From: Fasciolopsis buskii
Lineage: Eukaryota; Platyhelminthes; Trematoda; Plagiorchiida; Fasciolidae
Assembly (NCBI GenBank): GCA_008360955.1
Contig: LUCM01005972.1
Span: 30,800 to 94,799 of the forward strand
Length of the DNA stretch: 64,000 nucleotides
Reading direction: 5' to 3'
Positions within the stretch are counted from its first letter, which is position 1, and the number at the start of each line of letters is the position of its first letter. The translations under genes and the position numbers were made by a program. Positions 43,194 through 55,089 of this stretch are shown piece after piece. The notes beneath the pieces are model-generated. The model saw only the letters and a program-made list of their open reading frames with translations, searched no databases and had not been told where the DNA came from.

Positions 43194-43499
43194 CGATCGT
43201 GCTGTCATTTTCTATCGAATCAGAATGATTGAAAACACGTGCGTTTGTACAGCTAGGCTGTGTTTCGTGTGTTGGCTGCAGCAGTATCTTATTTTTTCCC
43301 GCTTGTGTAGGTCCGCTCCCTGTTCCTCTTTGATACTCACTCGTTTTATATAAACGTGTAACTCTGGGGAAAGGCAGCGGTCAGTGAGGCTTGCCCTGCT
43401 GTTTAACGCCGAACGATGATGACGATGATGACTGGCCGGTAGACATCATAAAGGAGCCCATCGAGACAAAGTATCAAGATCACATTGCAGAATGTCTAC

Positions 43500-43830
43500 C
43501 CGGATCAAACTCGACTATCCGCCCGTTTCAAGTCAACAGCAAAGATTAGGCAAGGTAATCGGAGTACAGAACGCAAATTGTTGGTGTAAGCCAGAAACAA
43601 TAGTGGCCCCAGAACGGAAGTCTGTGGAACAACCTGAAGGCTTGAACAGGACTGGGAAAGTGATAGGGAAAACGTTTTTCCAGTCGAGGAAATCCACAAT
43701 CCAGCGAATCAATACATTTCGTGACTCCTATCCTGAGCATCCAATCGAGGGCTTTGTTGAATCCAAAGATAGCGTAAGCAAGGCTATTTGCCAGTGTTCC
43801 CTCAACATTCCCTAGCCATTAACAAGTCCG
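43500..43830 (-). pseudogene. CR1-like reverse transcriptase fragment
   Basis: On the minus strand two frames together give YAIFGFNKALDWM (degraded motif A, about 43775-43735), CIDSLDCGFPRLEKRF, VVPQTSVLGPLLFLAYTNNL (motif B, about 43635-43575) and LPCLIFAVDLKRAD (degraded motif C, usual FADDVK). This is the palm of a CR1-type LINE distinct from the RTE family. It lies directly beyond the 3' tail of copy D, in the opposite orientation. Confidence 0.75.
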
Positions 43831-45400
43831 ACATAGGGTTTCTTTCGAACAAAACCCACAGTGATCAGGAATTATACGTGGGGTTCTAGATGCCTACTGT
43901 GTCTGTGCAAGTGGGACTAGCGGTGCGACAGTCACCAGGAGAGACAAGACTCATAATACGACCTTGATTCGAAGGTCCCTTTGATCTTCGCATTAACAGT
44001 TTCTTAAAGAAAGCTACTCAACCAGTGGAAAATAGATTAAGCACAAGAAGCGGACAAATTTTTCCAAGACCAGCCAAAATTGAGAGGTTTGCAGTACCTC
44101 AAGGGCAACGAACTCGTTCATCCGCTTCTCTCACATTTTCATGAACATCCCGGTTCCTGGTTAACAATAATGTGCAACAGACCCTTTATATTTCTAGCAA
44201 ATAAAGGTGTATAAAATCTAAGAACTCGGATTCGACCAATTCTTGAACGCCAAACGCATAAAATGTAGAAGGTGGCGTGCAGTCTGCACACCGCTCATTT
44301 TGTAATATGCCGATCACAGGACATTGATCGTCGATGGGGCGCACACAAGTCACTATTTGAAATGGAAAACAAGAAGGGAGAATCACGTGAGCTGAAGCCT
44401 AATAAGCGCATCAACCACCATCGGAGCTCAAAACCTACACATTACAAGTGTAGTATCCAGGGGCAGTGCTGCTCAAGTGGGGCGCAAATGGTCGGATGTG
44501 CGAGGCAAAAGAGAGGAAGCCTCGTGAGCCGGAGAACAGCGAGTAAGAAGGTCGACTTGACAAACCCAGTTGGCAGTAACAGAAAAATCAAACCTTTCAA
44601 GGGCGCGCCGTATCTCAGGGTCGAGCACACCTGAAGGTCAGTTGCGTCTGGTCCAGGTCTGCGTATCCAGGACGAGTATTTGCTTTCATCACGTTCAATT
44701 CATTTTCCACAGGATACAATTTAGCCCGCTTCATTCGAGTATCCAGAATGCTCTTGGTTGCATGCACTCCGGTTGGGCAATCACCTCTAGGTCCAGTTCA
44801 GTGGGTCATGCTAAACGAAACGAAAAACAGGTTACTTCATCGTATTCTTAAGGCAAGAGATGTTGCGAAAAGAAATCTTTCGTAGTTCAAGTCAAGTTGT
44901 AGAAAGAATACGAAATCCTACCAAACTTTGCCCCATATTGCCCCAAACCGGAACACAGTGCACCCCAATTTCGATCCTGCGCCTGCTTGAGCGAAATCAC
45001 GCTTTACATGTTTACCAAATCACTACCCTGCTAGCACAATCTGTGATTTTCGCTGTAAGGAACTTGAGTAAGTGACAACTTCCTGTCTATGTTTTGCAGC
45101 AAACATATGATTGGTCCACAAAATTTTCGCCCACCAATGAGAATGCAACTCGCAGTTGCTACCTTTGGTGAAATCAGAAACTGTCCTTTCGTACGTGGCC
45201 GATTCTGTATCCGTAGTACATAAGCGCACAAAAGTAATGTACACACGGCTCTTCAACATCTCCAGCGAGGTGGATCGAACCAAAGGGAGTTTTACGCCGT
45301 ACGGTAATGGGGTGCGCACGCGTGACGGCTGTCATGAGAATCAGTTTCATAAATTTATCTATGCTCAGCTGACTACTGATTACATTCAGTAGCCAACTTC
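43831..45400. other. No recognisable gene
   Basis: Open frames at 44272-44634 and 45156-45392 (plus) and 44186-44386 and 45023-45319 (minus) were read and show no family signature. The left part may be upstream sequence of the CR1-like fragment. Confidence 0.4.
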
Positions 45401-48400
45401 ACCAGCATGACTGAGTAATAACGGGAATATATCATTATAGGAATAATTTACCGCACTCAACATAATTCTCGCTATAATTTACATTTGCAACAACATACAA
45501 GATTGCACTTCATGAAAATCGTCAGGGAATGAAGAATATATTTGAAGTGATCCCGATGTTCAGCGTGAGATATGAAGGTCTGAAGACCGCTGTAAATACA
45601 TGGCCAATTACGTAAAGATATATTTGATGCTCATTGATTTTCCTTCATCTGCATTCGTTTATTGTAGGCACGGCAATAAGTTTTCCTTGCTCCAAAAATG
45701 ATTTGTGATTTTCTAGTGCGGTCCGCGGCTGAATCATTGAATGGGTATTCCACCACAAATTGCCGGTCGATGTGATTTACATTAGGAAACATCCTAATGT
45801 TTCGTTGATGTACATATCCACATTTATTTCACATTGTAATTGCGATAGTTATATATAATAATATCAGTTGCATTTAGTGGAGAAGTTTGCGACGTCGGAG
45901 TGGCCACCTTTCATTTCCCCGACAAAAAAGAAAATAGAAAAACTAAGAATTGTTAAACGTGGTTCTGAGGCAGCAGAGTCTCTTCGCGTGCCCCAGCTAA
46001 AATGCAGTTGTATATCTGCGGTGTAAGCATGGGCTGAAAGGTTGCTTCACATTATCTTTAGAATGCAATAGTGATTATCATGCTATATACCCACCCCGAT
46101 TGAACACCATTCAGGTTCATTAGCAAGTACGCCATATCGTGTCACATCTAATATATGTCACGGCATACTGAAAACCTAGACGAAAAATTTGGCGCTGTCA
46201 TATTCTAATCATGACTGTGCAATATATAGCTTGTCTACCCCATGACAGCCCTAGCCGGGATAATACTTATGGTGAATGAACCATCGGGAATAAGCCCATA
46301 TAATCGTCATGAATTAGTTATTGTTTTTATTTCATTTATTCCATTTATTGTAAGCAACAGCCTGCCACAATTATCAGTATTATTCCCGTTAAGAAGTGGC
46401 AGATACAATCCGCATAAAATTCCTGAATTCTTTGATTTGTCACTGATTTCCTTTTAAGAAACAAATTAGAACAATTTACGTCCTTCTGTTTTACAATATA
46501 CAAACGTCAAAAATGTTCAGCCACTTCTTACACAGAATCGCCTGTGTATAAATATTTGGAAACTACCGAAGGTGCAAAATACTATAGCTCTAATCACTTA
46601 GCGTAAAGTCTTCCTTTTTATTAACGCTTGATGAAGTCCAGTTAAGCGATCTGAAAGAAATACGTATGCGTGTGTGCGAAATTGATTTTAAAATTATTTC
46701 AAAGGCTATAGTTAAAACCAGTCTACTACATAGTGATTCTTCTAACATCTTGACAATGTGTTTGGAACATGTGCACCAACCTCAAACAGTAAATGAATGT
46801 TCTGTTTTTCATTTGAGTGGAGGCTACTTGTGAAAAAAAGTGAAAAATGAACTGCTGTTGAGTGAAAAGCAGTTGGTTTCTGCAACGGTTCATGTCAATT
46901 TTTGGGAAACCGCGGCACCATTTTAAATAAGATTATCAGTAATTGATAGTTAGAAAGATTACGCAGATAGTAATGGTGCAGCATTGTCAGCCGTCATTGG
47001 CAGTTCTCCAGAGAAATGACACCACCATTTTTCATCCTTTATGGAAATAATCTTTGCAACAATATTCTGTTGTAGATATAGGTGCTTAATTTCAGATGAT
47101 TCCTTGTCATTTCCCGAACCCGCCTCCTCCTGCAGTTTCCTATCTCTGTAGGTAAGGGCCGAAATTCTAGCTGCTTTGGTGGAATGTTAACCGGAGTTCA
47201 TTGAGGCTGAGGAAGTTTATTCGTCCCATGGTACGTTAAAGAACCCTGTTTCTGTGCAGGAAAACTTAAATTTAGAAAACATTACCTCAATTTTGCGCAG
47301 ACTTAAAACAGTTAACCGACTTTTGGATAATATGACTGCAACTTTCTGTTTCACTAATGGACGACCAATGAAGGACCTAACAAACGGCATCAAAGTTGAA
47401 ACATGGTACGCGAATAATGATTTGAATATTCGCTAAGTGAACCGTAAATTACCATTGTAATACACGTATTTCATATTTCTTACGTTTCCGTGTAACACTG
47501 CTCAACGAGTTATTTGAATCATTTACGGTTCTTAATAATCACTGTATTGATTTACACTGAATGCGTTCTGTGTGTACCGGCAGTTAATATAAGCAGGTTC
47601 GAGTAGACATAAAGTGGGTATGCTCAATATCTACCGGGAAACGATACTGGTTCTTATGCAGGTGTCATGTCAATGGTAAGCTTTGAATTTAACAGGATAG
47701 TGATTAAATTTCTGTCATTACAGTGGACTGTTTACCACGATGGTTTTAAGCTGGCCATTGGTGATAACTATCGTAAGTAAAATTAACGCCCTCGGAGGAA
47801 TTGGAGAAAACGTTTCAATTTCCAATCGGTGAAGACAACTGGGTTCCCACATTGATTCACTTTGTCGGTAAACCGGAAAACCCTAGGTATGTGCAAATGA
47901 ATTTTGAATAACATTCCAAATTGGCTTCATGTGTTGCCAATTCTGGGTCTGGTAGTCGAATTATCGTAAGTATAGATGGCCATGGTTTTGCCTTTCTGTC
48001 AGAGGGGATCGTAATTCCGTGATTACGGCTTACCTACCTTTTCCATATCACTAAACATAACTGCAGTATGATTAGCTTCGTCCGTAAAACTGCCGTGACC
48101 AGGCAATCACACCAAATGGTTTTCCAGAAGGGACGGTTGAGATTTCACTCCGCAAAAATGTATGATAAAAGTGTATTCTTTTGGGGGTTTTCTAGTGCTT
48201 GACGAGATTAATGCTCATCAGGGGTCACCAAGAGGTGTTTAGTTGGTAAAAAATCGTTGCATGCACACAGCTGACAAATAAGTTCGTTGATAAGTGTTTA
48301 CCAACCCCATACTTTCAATTGCACATGGCCGAGGACATATGAGCCACCCCATTCTCAGGTCAAGCCTCGGGTGACATCAAAAATCATGCATGTTACGGCC

Positions 48401-50980
48401 TCGGATGTGAAGTGTACCGTGTTTTGGTTGGCTTTTCACTAAATGCCCCACCATAATTCATTGAAATCTGCGGCTCAGTTGATCCGGAGTGGCGAAATGT
48501 ACCTATTACTGTCCTGTCTATCCCAGTGGTTTATAAACAGTAATATGTTGAAATCATATAGCCTGTAGGTTGATGTTGCTTTTTGGTTAGTGTGGTTTCG
48601 GTTATGCCTGCCAACAATCAGTGGACAAAAAATGGCTGAGCACAGCAGCCAGCTACGTGACCTACATAAGCAACGCCCAGTGCTCCATGTTTCTTGCGGT
48701 CAGTAATGAACTTGCTTTACTACATTTGTTACCGTTTCTGAATCGGATGCAACCTGATGAGCTGAAATAGTGCATGTCACTAAGAGGTATGGATAAACAT
48801 CGATCTCAGTTACCTGTCTGCCGGAATGTTGCAAAAGAATCGAAATGAACATATGCCCTGGTTTTGCTGCTTTATTTCATGCCCACCTGTCAGTCTGTTG
48901 CAATCACTTCAAGTATTACCAGCAATTTTCATAAGGGTTAGTTTAACCGTGTTTCATGCAGTCTTGAGAACCAAACAGCTGCATTTCATATTTCCTAATC
49001 TCATCACAGGTAATGGCACTGGGCTTATCCGGTCAACAAAAACAACCCATCAGATATGATCCAGACAGTGACCAAAAGGTAACATGATCCACAATGTATT
49101 ATTTCACTCTACTTGTCACCGACTGCGCCTACCAAACACTGATCCCAGAGTGGCGATTCACAGACTTCTCCAACCCCTGTAAACTGAAAATTTTGCGCGA
49201 CGAACAGGATTACTTATGTGCCGTAGTTACATCAAGATAACCAAAATAGCGTGTCTGCAAAGTGACGTAGCCGTGGGCATTTAAGTTTGGAGATGTAACC
49301 GGGCTCGAGAGTATACGGATCTAGACGTGACTGCTCAACCCGTCTGAGGATCGGTCTGACGTGATCTATGTCCTACGGTTGACTGAGATTTCTCGACGCT
49401 GACACTGTCGCCTAACAGACAGTTCCTGTGGCCTCGCTGAAATAAGAAAGCTTCGTAAGAGGTGGTTCTAAATCCGTGCTTCAAGAACCCTGCGGAGATG
49501 TAAAATTGTATTATTCAAAAGTTCATGAAGCATACTATTATTCCGCCTAGGAAACGCTCATCTCGACGAAACGACTGTGCGTCCCTAGGGCCCGTAATAT
49601 GCATCCATTGTACTAAAGTAATAAAATGGCCAACATCATGCACAGAATACTCGAGAAATGAGAGTGCAGGAGGGAGTGTTTAGGTCAGTCTTATGATTTC
49701 AGCTTACCTTACATGATTTTACCGTAAGCGGGTTGTCAATGGCACAATAGCATTTTAAGCACCATATTTTCTAGTGATGTCTCGCAATCGGAGTCATAAT
49801 TTCCTTGCGTGTCTGTTTTCCTTGACTTACTCGAACCGCTTCATGCAAGCAAACATGAAATGCGTTTGCGGTGTAAACTAAGTTTTATTAATCCGTCCAT
49901 CCAGATCACGTCACAGACACGACCATGGAAAACAGCTCAATCAATAACTATGTGATTGTAGCAAGACAATTTCTCGCTTAACTGTATGAGGCATTTACCA
50001 AACTTCGTTTTTAGATACTATCGATCAAGAATCCGATAATGAGGACTTGTTCTATTAATAGTCATGATCTGTTCCTGTGTTTGCGTGGTCGTAGGGGGCT
50101 GCCAAAAAACTGAAAGCCTTAATTGTGGATAGTTTCGTTTAACCAGTTGATGGTATTACCGAGTGCCAAATTTAGCGGATTTTTATCTGGCTTCGTCTGC
50201 TTGTGGCGCTTCCGTTTTTGCTATCCTAGACAACGACAACCGTCTAGGTAAGAACCATATATTGGATATAAAGAGTTAATTGATAATCATGTAACCTCAG
50301 TGTGATTCAGTCGGGTAAAGGGAACGCATACAAATATAATTTAAGACTCAAGTTCAACTATGGTTGCCTTTTTTCTTTCTCCAGTTTAGGTGTCAGTAAA
50401 TTTCTCAGTCTACGTTTCCAGGTATTAGGTGTATCGGAAACAAATAGAAGAAATTCATGTGCCCAGAAACGCTTTTCGAATAGCTTCTGTTTCAAGTTAA
50501 ATCACATGATCCACCGTAGCTTTACGAGGCTGGGCGAAAAATGTAAATGGATCATCACTGTCAACAGTGGTGTTAATCGAATTATTGTTTGCACTGCGAT
50601 AACAATGAGCAATCCAGCTTGGTATAAGTGTAGAAGCCCGAAAAAACTGGATCCGTTTTACCCATTTGTTTTGTCCTTAGGCGTGAACGGCAATGCGCAC
50701 ATCGGTGTCGCGAGGTGTCCAATATTGGATTCAGTATCATGATATAAATCGACGGACAATGTGCGTCCGTGCCTAACAGGCAGACCAATCACCTGAAGGC
50801 CCTGCTCCGGACAGCTCTCTAACGCCATTGGCCCAAAACAGCGGCGGAAACGGAATAAAATGAAGTGGGCCGGTCATCCATGTCATTATTAGCTCTCTCA
50901 TTGCTTACCCATGGTAAAACGAAGCTGCTATCCTTGATTACGTCGGCCCGCTCGAAGCGCGGTGATTAGATGATGGCTTA
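45401..50980. other. Long stretch without recognisable elements
   Basis: This looks richer in A and T than the flanks and contains none of the LINE families seen elsewhere. Frames at 46242-46457, 47254-47436 (LENITSILRRLKTVNRLLDN), 48826-49059 and 50302-50742 (plus) have no recognisable motif. The 47254 frame is preceded by an open glutamate-rich run (AEEVYSSHGTLKN) and could be an exon of an unrecognised gene or of the transposon downstream. Confidence 0.4.
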
Positions 50981-51189
50981 GTGAATGAAGCAGAATGGCC
51001 TCGCTGCTGGTGCTCCCAGGTTAAGAATTACCTCGAGCATGAAGCATGCAAACGAACTTGGCTGCAAACCCTCAGCATCTTTTGCAAACGTTAAACAAGA
51101 ACTTGCTGCGTTAATGACGACAACAACTGGTAACTTTGTTTCCTCCTTCTGCATAACGCCGAAAGATCCAGAATACGGTGTAACGGAAG

Positions 51190-52320
51190 TACTGCGTGCC
51201 GCTTTTGGAAGATTCCACGTGCTAGCGACGTGCGTCAATTAAGTTTTGAGTAATCCACGTGACACTTTTCCGAGTATTCCTACTGAATTTCGGCAACCAA
51301 TGAAAACTTCGAGGAGAACACAAATTAAGGTTTCACCCGGCTACTAAGGTCACATTTGAATCAGAGCTGCGCAATGCAAATTGCGGAGAAATACGGAAAT
51401 GGACAACGCCAGCGTGATTGGGCTTCAGCTGCACACAGATGGAATGCACCATTTCGGGTCATCTAATAAACTTTGAACGATCCTTGCCGGAGTAGTGCAT
51501 CCAGAGACTTCCGCGTCCATTCTCGTTGGTGTGTATTGTGGTCGAAAACGGCCTGAGGACATGCGTGAATTCCTGGCAGACAGGACGGAGGAAGAGGCAA
51601 AGTACGTGAGGAAGGAATTCAATTCGACAATTCGCAAATGTTCAGACAAATTCATTTGAAGGGCACCATTTATGACCACCCGGCTCGATCCTTCGTCAAG
51701 ACGAAGAAATCGCACTCCAGGTAACATAACTGCGACAAACGTAAACAACAGGGAGTGTACCAGAAACATAAGGTTACGGTTCCCTCGGTAAGTAACACCT
51801 TGTTAATGAGCACAACCTTCCGTCGAAATCGGTAAGTCGTGTGCTCCTTCAAACATCTCGACGTGGATATGGTAAAGTACTTTCCCATGGATTACATGCA
51901 TTGTGTGTTCTTAGGTGTAGTTAGAAAATTAGTATTCCTAGGCAAAGCTTCATCAGTTAGCAAGGGTGTACCTTTTCACTTACAAAAACATCAATTATAA
52001 CTAACCTGATTGACGAATCGCGCTTACAATTACCAAGTTAATTCCGTCGAAAGTGTCGTGGGTGGAACGAATACCGCTCATGGAAAGCAACGGAATTCGA
52101 ACAATTTCCAATGTTCTTTGGTATAGTCGTTTTAAAGGATACTATTCAATATCACATTTATGGGCACTTTCCACATTTATCTATAGCAATTCATTTGTTA
52201 TCGCGTACGTCTGACAATATCACTATCAAATCCGCTGCGAAAATGCTGATTCATTTTGTGCGCTTGCATAAGTTAAAATACAGACTCGGAAAATATTCGT
52301 GGATGTTCACTTCCTAATTC
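51190..52320 (+). pseudogene. Transposase-like protein, decayed
   Basis: Plus-strand frames in order: SNPRDTFPSIPTEFRQPMKT (from 51249); LQLHTDGMHHFGSSNK, then a TGA where relatives have W, then TILAGVV (51425-51500); ILVGVYCGRKRPEDMREFLA (51515-51575); TIYDHPARSFVKTKK in a shifted frame (51667-51712); FKHLDVDMVKYFPMDYMHCV and LGVVRKLV (51850-51930); WKATEFEQFPMFFGIVVLKD and YHIYGHFPHLSIAIHL (52085-52200). The series DPRTLL, DG.xxFKSS..W.IL, GVYCGxxKPxxxxEFL, CDxPARxFVKxTKxH, DYMHxVxLGVxRKLL and WKATEFRxFLLYTG is the signature I know from a large family of transposon-derived animal proteins annotated as transposase-domain proteins. The exact superfamily is uncertain. Stops and shifts make it dead or mis-spliced. 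Confidence 0.72.
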
Positions 52321-52916
52321 ATTTAGCGGATGACGTCAGATATCATGACCCAATAAGCACTTTCAGTGCCTTCCCATTTTAGTCCTATTTATTTCACATC
52401 AAACCCAATATAAGAAATATTGCGTCTCAGTTTCTACAACGTTGTAGCGAAACGGCGAGTTCAGGTGTTTCGTCAGAAGGTGAGATACAATCCTTCCTTG
52501 TATGTCTGTTCTGGCTACAATGTAAGCACAAGTTTTCCGAATAATGTTGTATTAATAAATAAACTGCCGGGGGCAATAAAGCGGATTAAGTGATGAATAA
52601 GAAGTTTATAAAATAGGATTATCTCATTTAAACTGCCTTAGTAATATTTGACGAACCTCTGCCCTCGGCACGATTAAATAATTTTTTGGCCAAAACTATC
52701 TCGTAACAAACAGATGGTTGCAGACCGGAGGAAATTGACTGCAAATGCGTCCGTTTCACTCAAAATGACGGTCGCCGCATAATTTCGCTTTCCCATTCCG
52801 TATACAATTGATCCCTGCATTTATGGTACCTCACGTGAGAAAAATTAACCTTAAAAAGAAGCAATTGTTCTCAGTCTTAAGAATAAGGAAGGGTATTTAA
52901 AAGTCCCGTCTCCTAG

Positions 52917-53603
52917 ATGGCTACAGCACTGCAATTATTTTCCGTCGTTATCCTGTTGGATGATGGAAATGATGATGTATGCATTCTCAATAAGTCGTGC
53001 CCATCAACGTATGAGACCACGGCTTATGTCCCTAATGTTGATGGTGCGCGATTCAACAGGACGGAGACAGCTCATGCGCCAGTTCAACCAAACACACCTC
53101 CTTGGTCAACTAAAGTGATGATATTTACAAGTAAGTCTTCATTTGTTGCGTAATTCTTTTCCAAGCTTTGTATGATGAGGCCCGGCGAACGCAAAGGCAA
53201 GCAGAGGATGACGCTTTTCCATTCAGCGATGCTACCAATTCTATGGGACTTCCAATCACACGAACGACAATGCAAGTAGAAAGCGGAATAGAAATTTCAC
53301 ATCATCAGATTCACCTCCTGGGCAGTATTTCACTGAGCCTTTAACATCAACAATGTCAACACTTTTATATAACTACATTGCATCAAATTTTTACATTACT
53401 AGGTCCGGTCAAAACAGCAGCGTTAACTGCTTTACGAGAAGAACCAAATACCCCGACCTTTGCTCATCGTAAGTTACATTTACTGATAGATCGTTTATTT
53501 TAAGTAGCCAGGGCAACATCACCTAGCACCAAAGAGCTATCCTTTTTGAACGAACGCGGAGAAAGGCAGTCTCTGGGACTATTGCATTCTCGTCAACATC
53601 AAT
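52917..53603 (+). CDS. DUF4806-like gene, N-terminal exons 1-4
   Basis: ATG at 52917, directly after an acceptor-like CTCCTAG. Four segments join in consistent phase (1 each time): 52917-53130 (donor GTAAGT), 53166-53324 (after a 35-nt intron ending TTCCAAG), 53403-53468 (acceptor ATTACTAG, donor GTAAGT) and 53508-53603 (acceptor TAAGTAG, donor GTAAGT). The exon 2 donor at 53324 is the weakest choice. The product opens LFSVVILLDDGNDDVCIL, has a WSTKVMIFT segment and continues TLYDEARRTQRQAEDD. DUF4806 proteins of animals typically start with a VVEF..D box and then W..Y.V.I...YEEARRKA..AED, which fits well. The remainder is low-complexity linker. Function of the family is unknown; it is often linked to transposons. 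Confidence 0.55.
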
Positions 53604-53664
53604 GTAAGTGAAAAGTATGGCCTGAGTCTCAATGTTTTCTCTTTTGCATCTAGTTTCCAGACAG

Positions 53665-54363
53665 TCAATGAACCCCATCACGAACGGCGTGCTCGCAGAA
53701 AAGATAACCAAAATCGCTGATCTAATTGGGCTTTGGGGGAAACAACCGTAAATTATGTCCAATACGTCGTTTCTCCTGAATGTCTAGTAACAGAAAAGCT
53801 AGATAAACTCCTCCATTTGTGGAGTTCTTCAAAGCCACAGTTTGATTCGTTAGAGTGCACAATTCACCAAGGAGGACTGCCGACCATTTTCCCTCTGTCA
53901 ACTGCGCAAGATTTGAGGGAAACGGACCGGACGGCTCTAGAGAGTGAAAATCGTCGACAGCTGGTAAGAACAATTTTTCAGTCATACGAAATAGGAGCTC
54001 ATTTTCAGAACTATCTACGGTGACACTGCTTCTCGCTGTGCGACAGTTAATGGCAACATTACTAGCTAGAGACAACACATGGGGTAAATTATGCCGGAGC
54101 ACCCAACAAGCAGGCGTTTATAAATCAAAAGTGAACGAGCTGATCGTTGGTAAGCCGTTATTATGTACATTTAAAATTCAAAAATGCAAAAGCTGCGCTG
54201 CGACAGGATCATTTCAAAAACACAACCGCCTCAAACATGGAAGCTGCTATCGTCCCATGGTTACAAGACACGAAGATAAATGTTCTGAGATCATCAGCAC
54301 CGGTAATACTAAGTCATAAATGAAACATTTAACTTTGTTGCAGGATTCAACTTCTGATGCATA
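53665..54363 (+). pseudogene. DUF4806-like gene, C-terminal domain, disrupted
   Basis: From an acceptor at 53665 the frame has a TGA at 53718-53720, then runs LVTEKLDKLLHLWSSSKPQF and PTIFPLSTAQDLRETDRTAL, ESENRRQLVRTIFQSYEIG (53733-54023). This equals the FPLxTxxELxxLExxLxxxxxRxxLVxxLxxIGG start of the DUF4806 domain. The rest is in other frames: VRQLMATLLA (about 54035-54070), NYAGAPNKQAF (about 54090-54120; usual NxxGxxxKxxF) and, after an intron with GTAAGC..GACAG ends (54150-54209), NTTASNMEAAIVPWLQDT, the usual end of the domain. A short final exon may end at about 54363. At least one stop and one frameshift remain unexplained by splicing. Confidence 0.55.
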
Positions 54364-54847
54364 AGAAGTGGATTTGGACAAAGCTCGGCTGTAACAGCGA
54401 ACTTGCTACAGCTTACTTCCGCTTTGTTAAATATACGTTTCCCAACTTTTCGTTTGCCTTCTCTAAATACTGGGGTGCGTTAAGAAATTTGAAAACTTTT
54501 CCACGGAAAGCGAATCACTACCTTTTCACATGTCTAAATACTTTCTAGAATGGCGAAGAAAAATTTCTCCTTTCACAGATATCGAGGTAAGTGTACTCCA
54601 TCTTGCTATATTGTACCTATAACTTTAATAGATAATGCGTAAGCTTTTGCCACGCTCATGGAATGAAATTTGTAACCCAGGAGAAAACAACAAAACGCGT
54701 GCCCTTCCTTTGACTTTCACGAAAAATACTAATATTATAGATTCAAAATTTGAAATTTGAACAAAGTTATTCATCATTGTGTGTTATTTCTTTTAGACTT
54801 AGTTAGTACCAGTCACTATCGTCCCAGTAGGCGATTAGTACCCAACT

Positions 54848-54962
54848 GAGGTAGGTTTGTTAGTCAGGTGCGCTGTGATTGGCCAATTTGTTGCGATTTC
54901 ATTGGCTATACGCTCCACGTAACCGTCATTTCGTTGGACGTTTAACTAACAAAACCTCTACC
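54848..54962. repeat. Short imperfect inverted repeat
   Basis: GAGGTAGGTTTGTTAGT at 54848-54864 is nearly the reverse complement of ACTAACAAAACCTCTACC at 54945-54962, separated by about 80 bases. A CCCCGGGG palindrome follows directly (54961-54968). It could be a small MITE-like unit or the terminal region of a larger DNA transposon. Confidence 0.45.
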
Positions 54963-55089
54963 CCGGGGTAGAAAACGGGACCCTATGGTTACACATTGGC
55001 CTAACACGTTGCGCTCCGATTGGAGAAAAATCATGGTCAAAAAGCATGTTCCCATGTGCTACAGGAAAAGATTGTGCCCAGATTTTCTA

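Larger units (their letters stand above)
39561..43431 (+). mobile_element. RTE-like LINE, copy D, longest and best preserved
   Basis: Starts with the family 5' end (GTGTGACGGCTTGCGTGCC) and ends with the family 3' UTR and a GATGATGACGATGATGA tail (43411-43431). It has a leader, endonuclease, linker, complete reverse transcriptase palm and C-terminal domain. About 380 bp of its leader (roughly 39800-40180) is unlike the leader of copies A and C. Coding breaks are few: a stop at 41127-41129, a frame change near 41480, a stop at 41629-41631, and a TAA at 42726-42728. It is the reference for locating deletions in the other copies. RTE LINEs nick DNA with the endonuclease and prime cDNA at the nick. 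Confidence 0.93.

Noticed and set aside
50978..51238. Overlapping open frames on both strands (about 85 codons each)
   Set aside because: The plus frame may be an upstream part of the transposase-like gene (it is in frame with SNPRDTF after a TAA), but its residues match no box I know, so it was not called.
53722..54102. 126-codon open frame on the minus strand
   Set aside because: It overlaps the DUF4806-like domain, whose motifs are readable on the plus strand; the minus frame has none.
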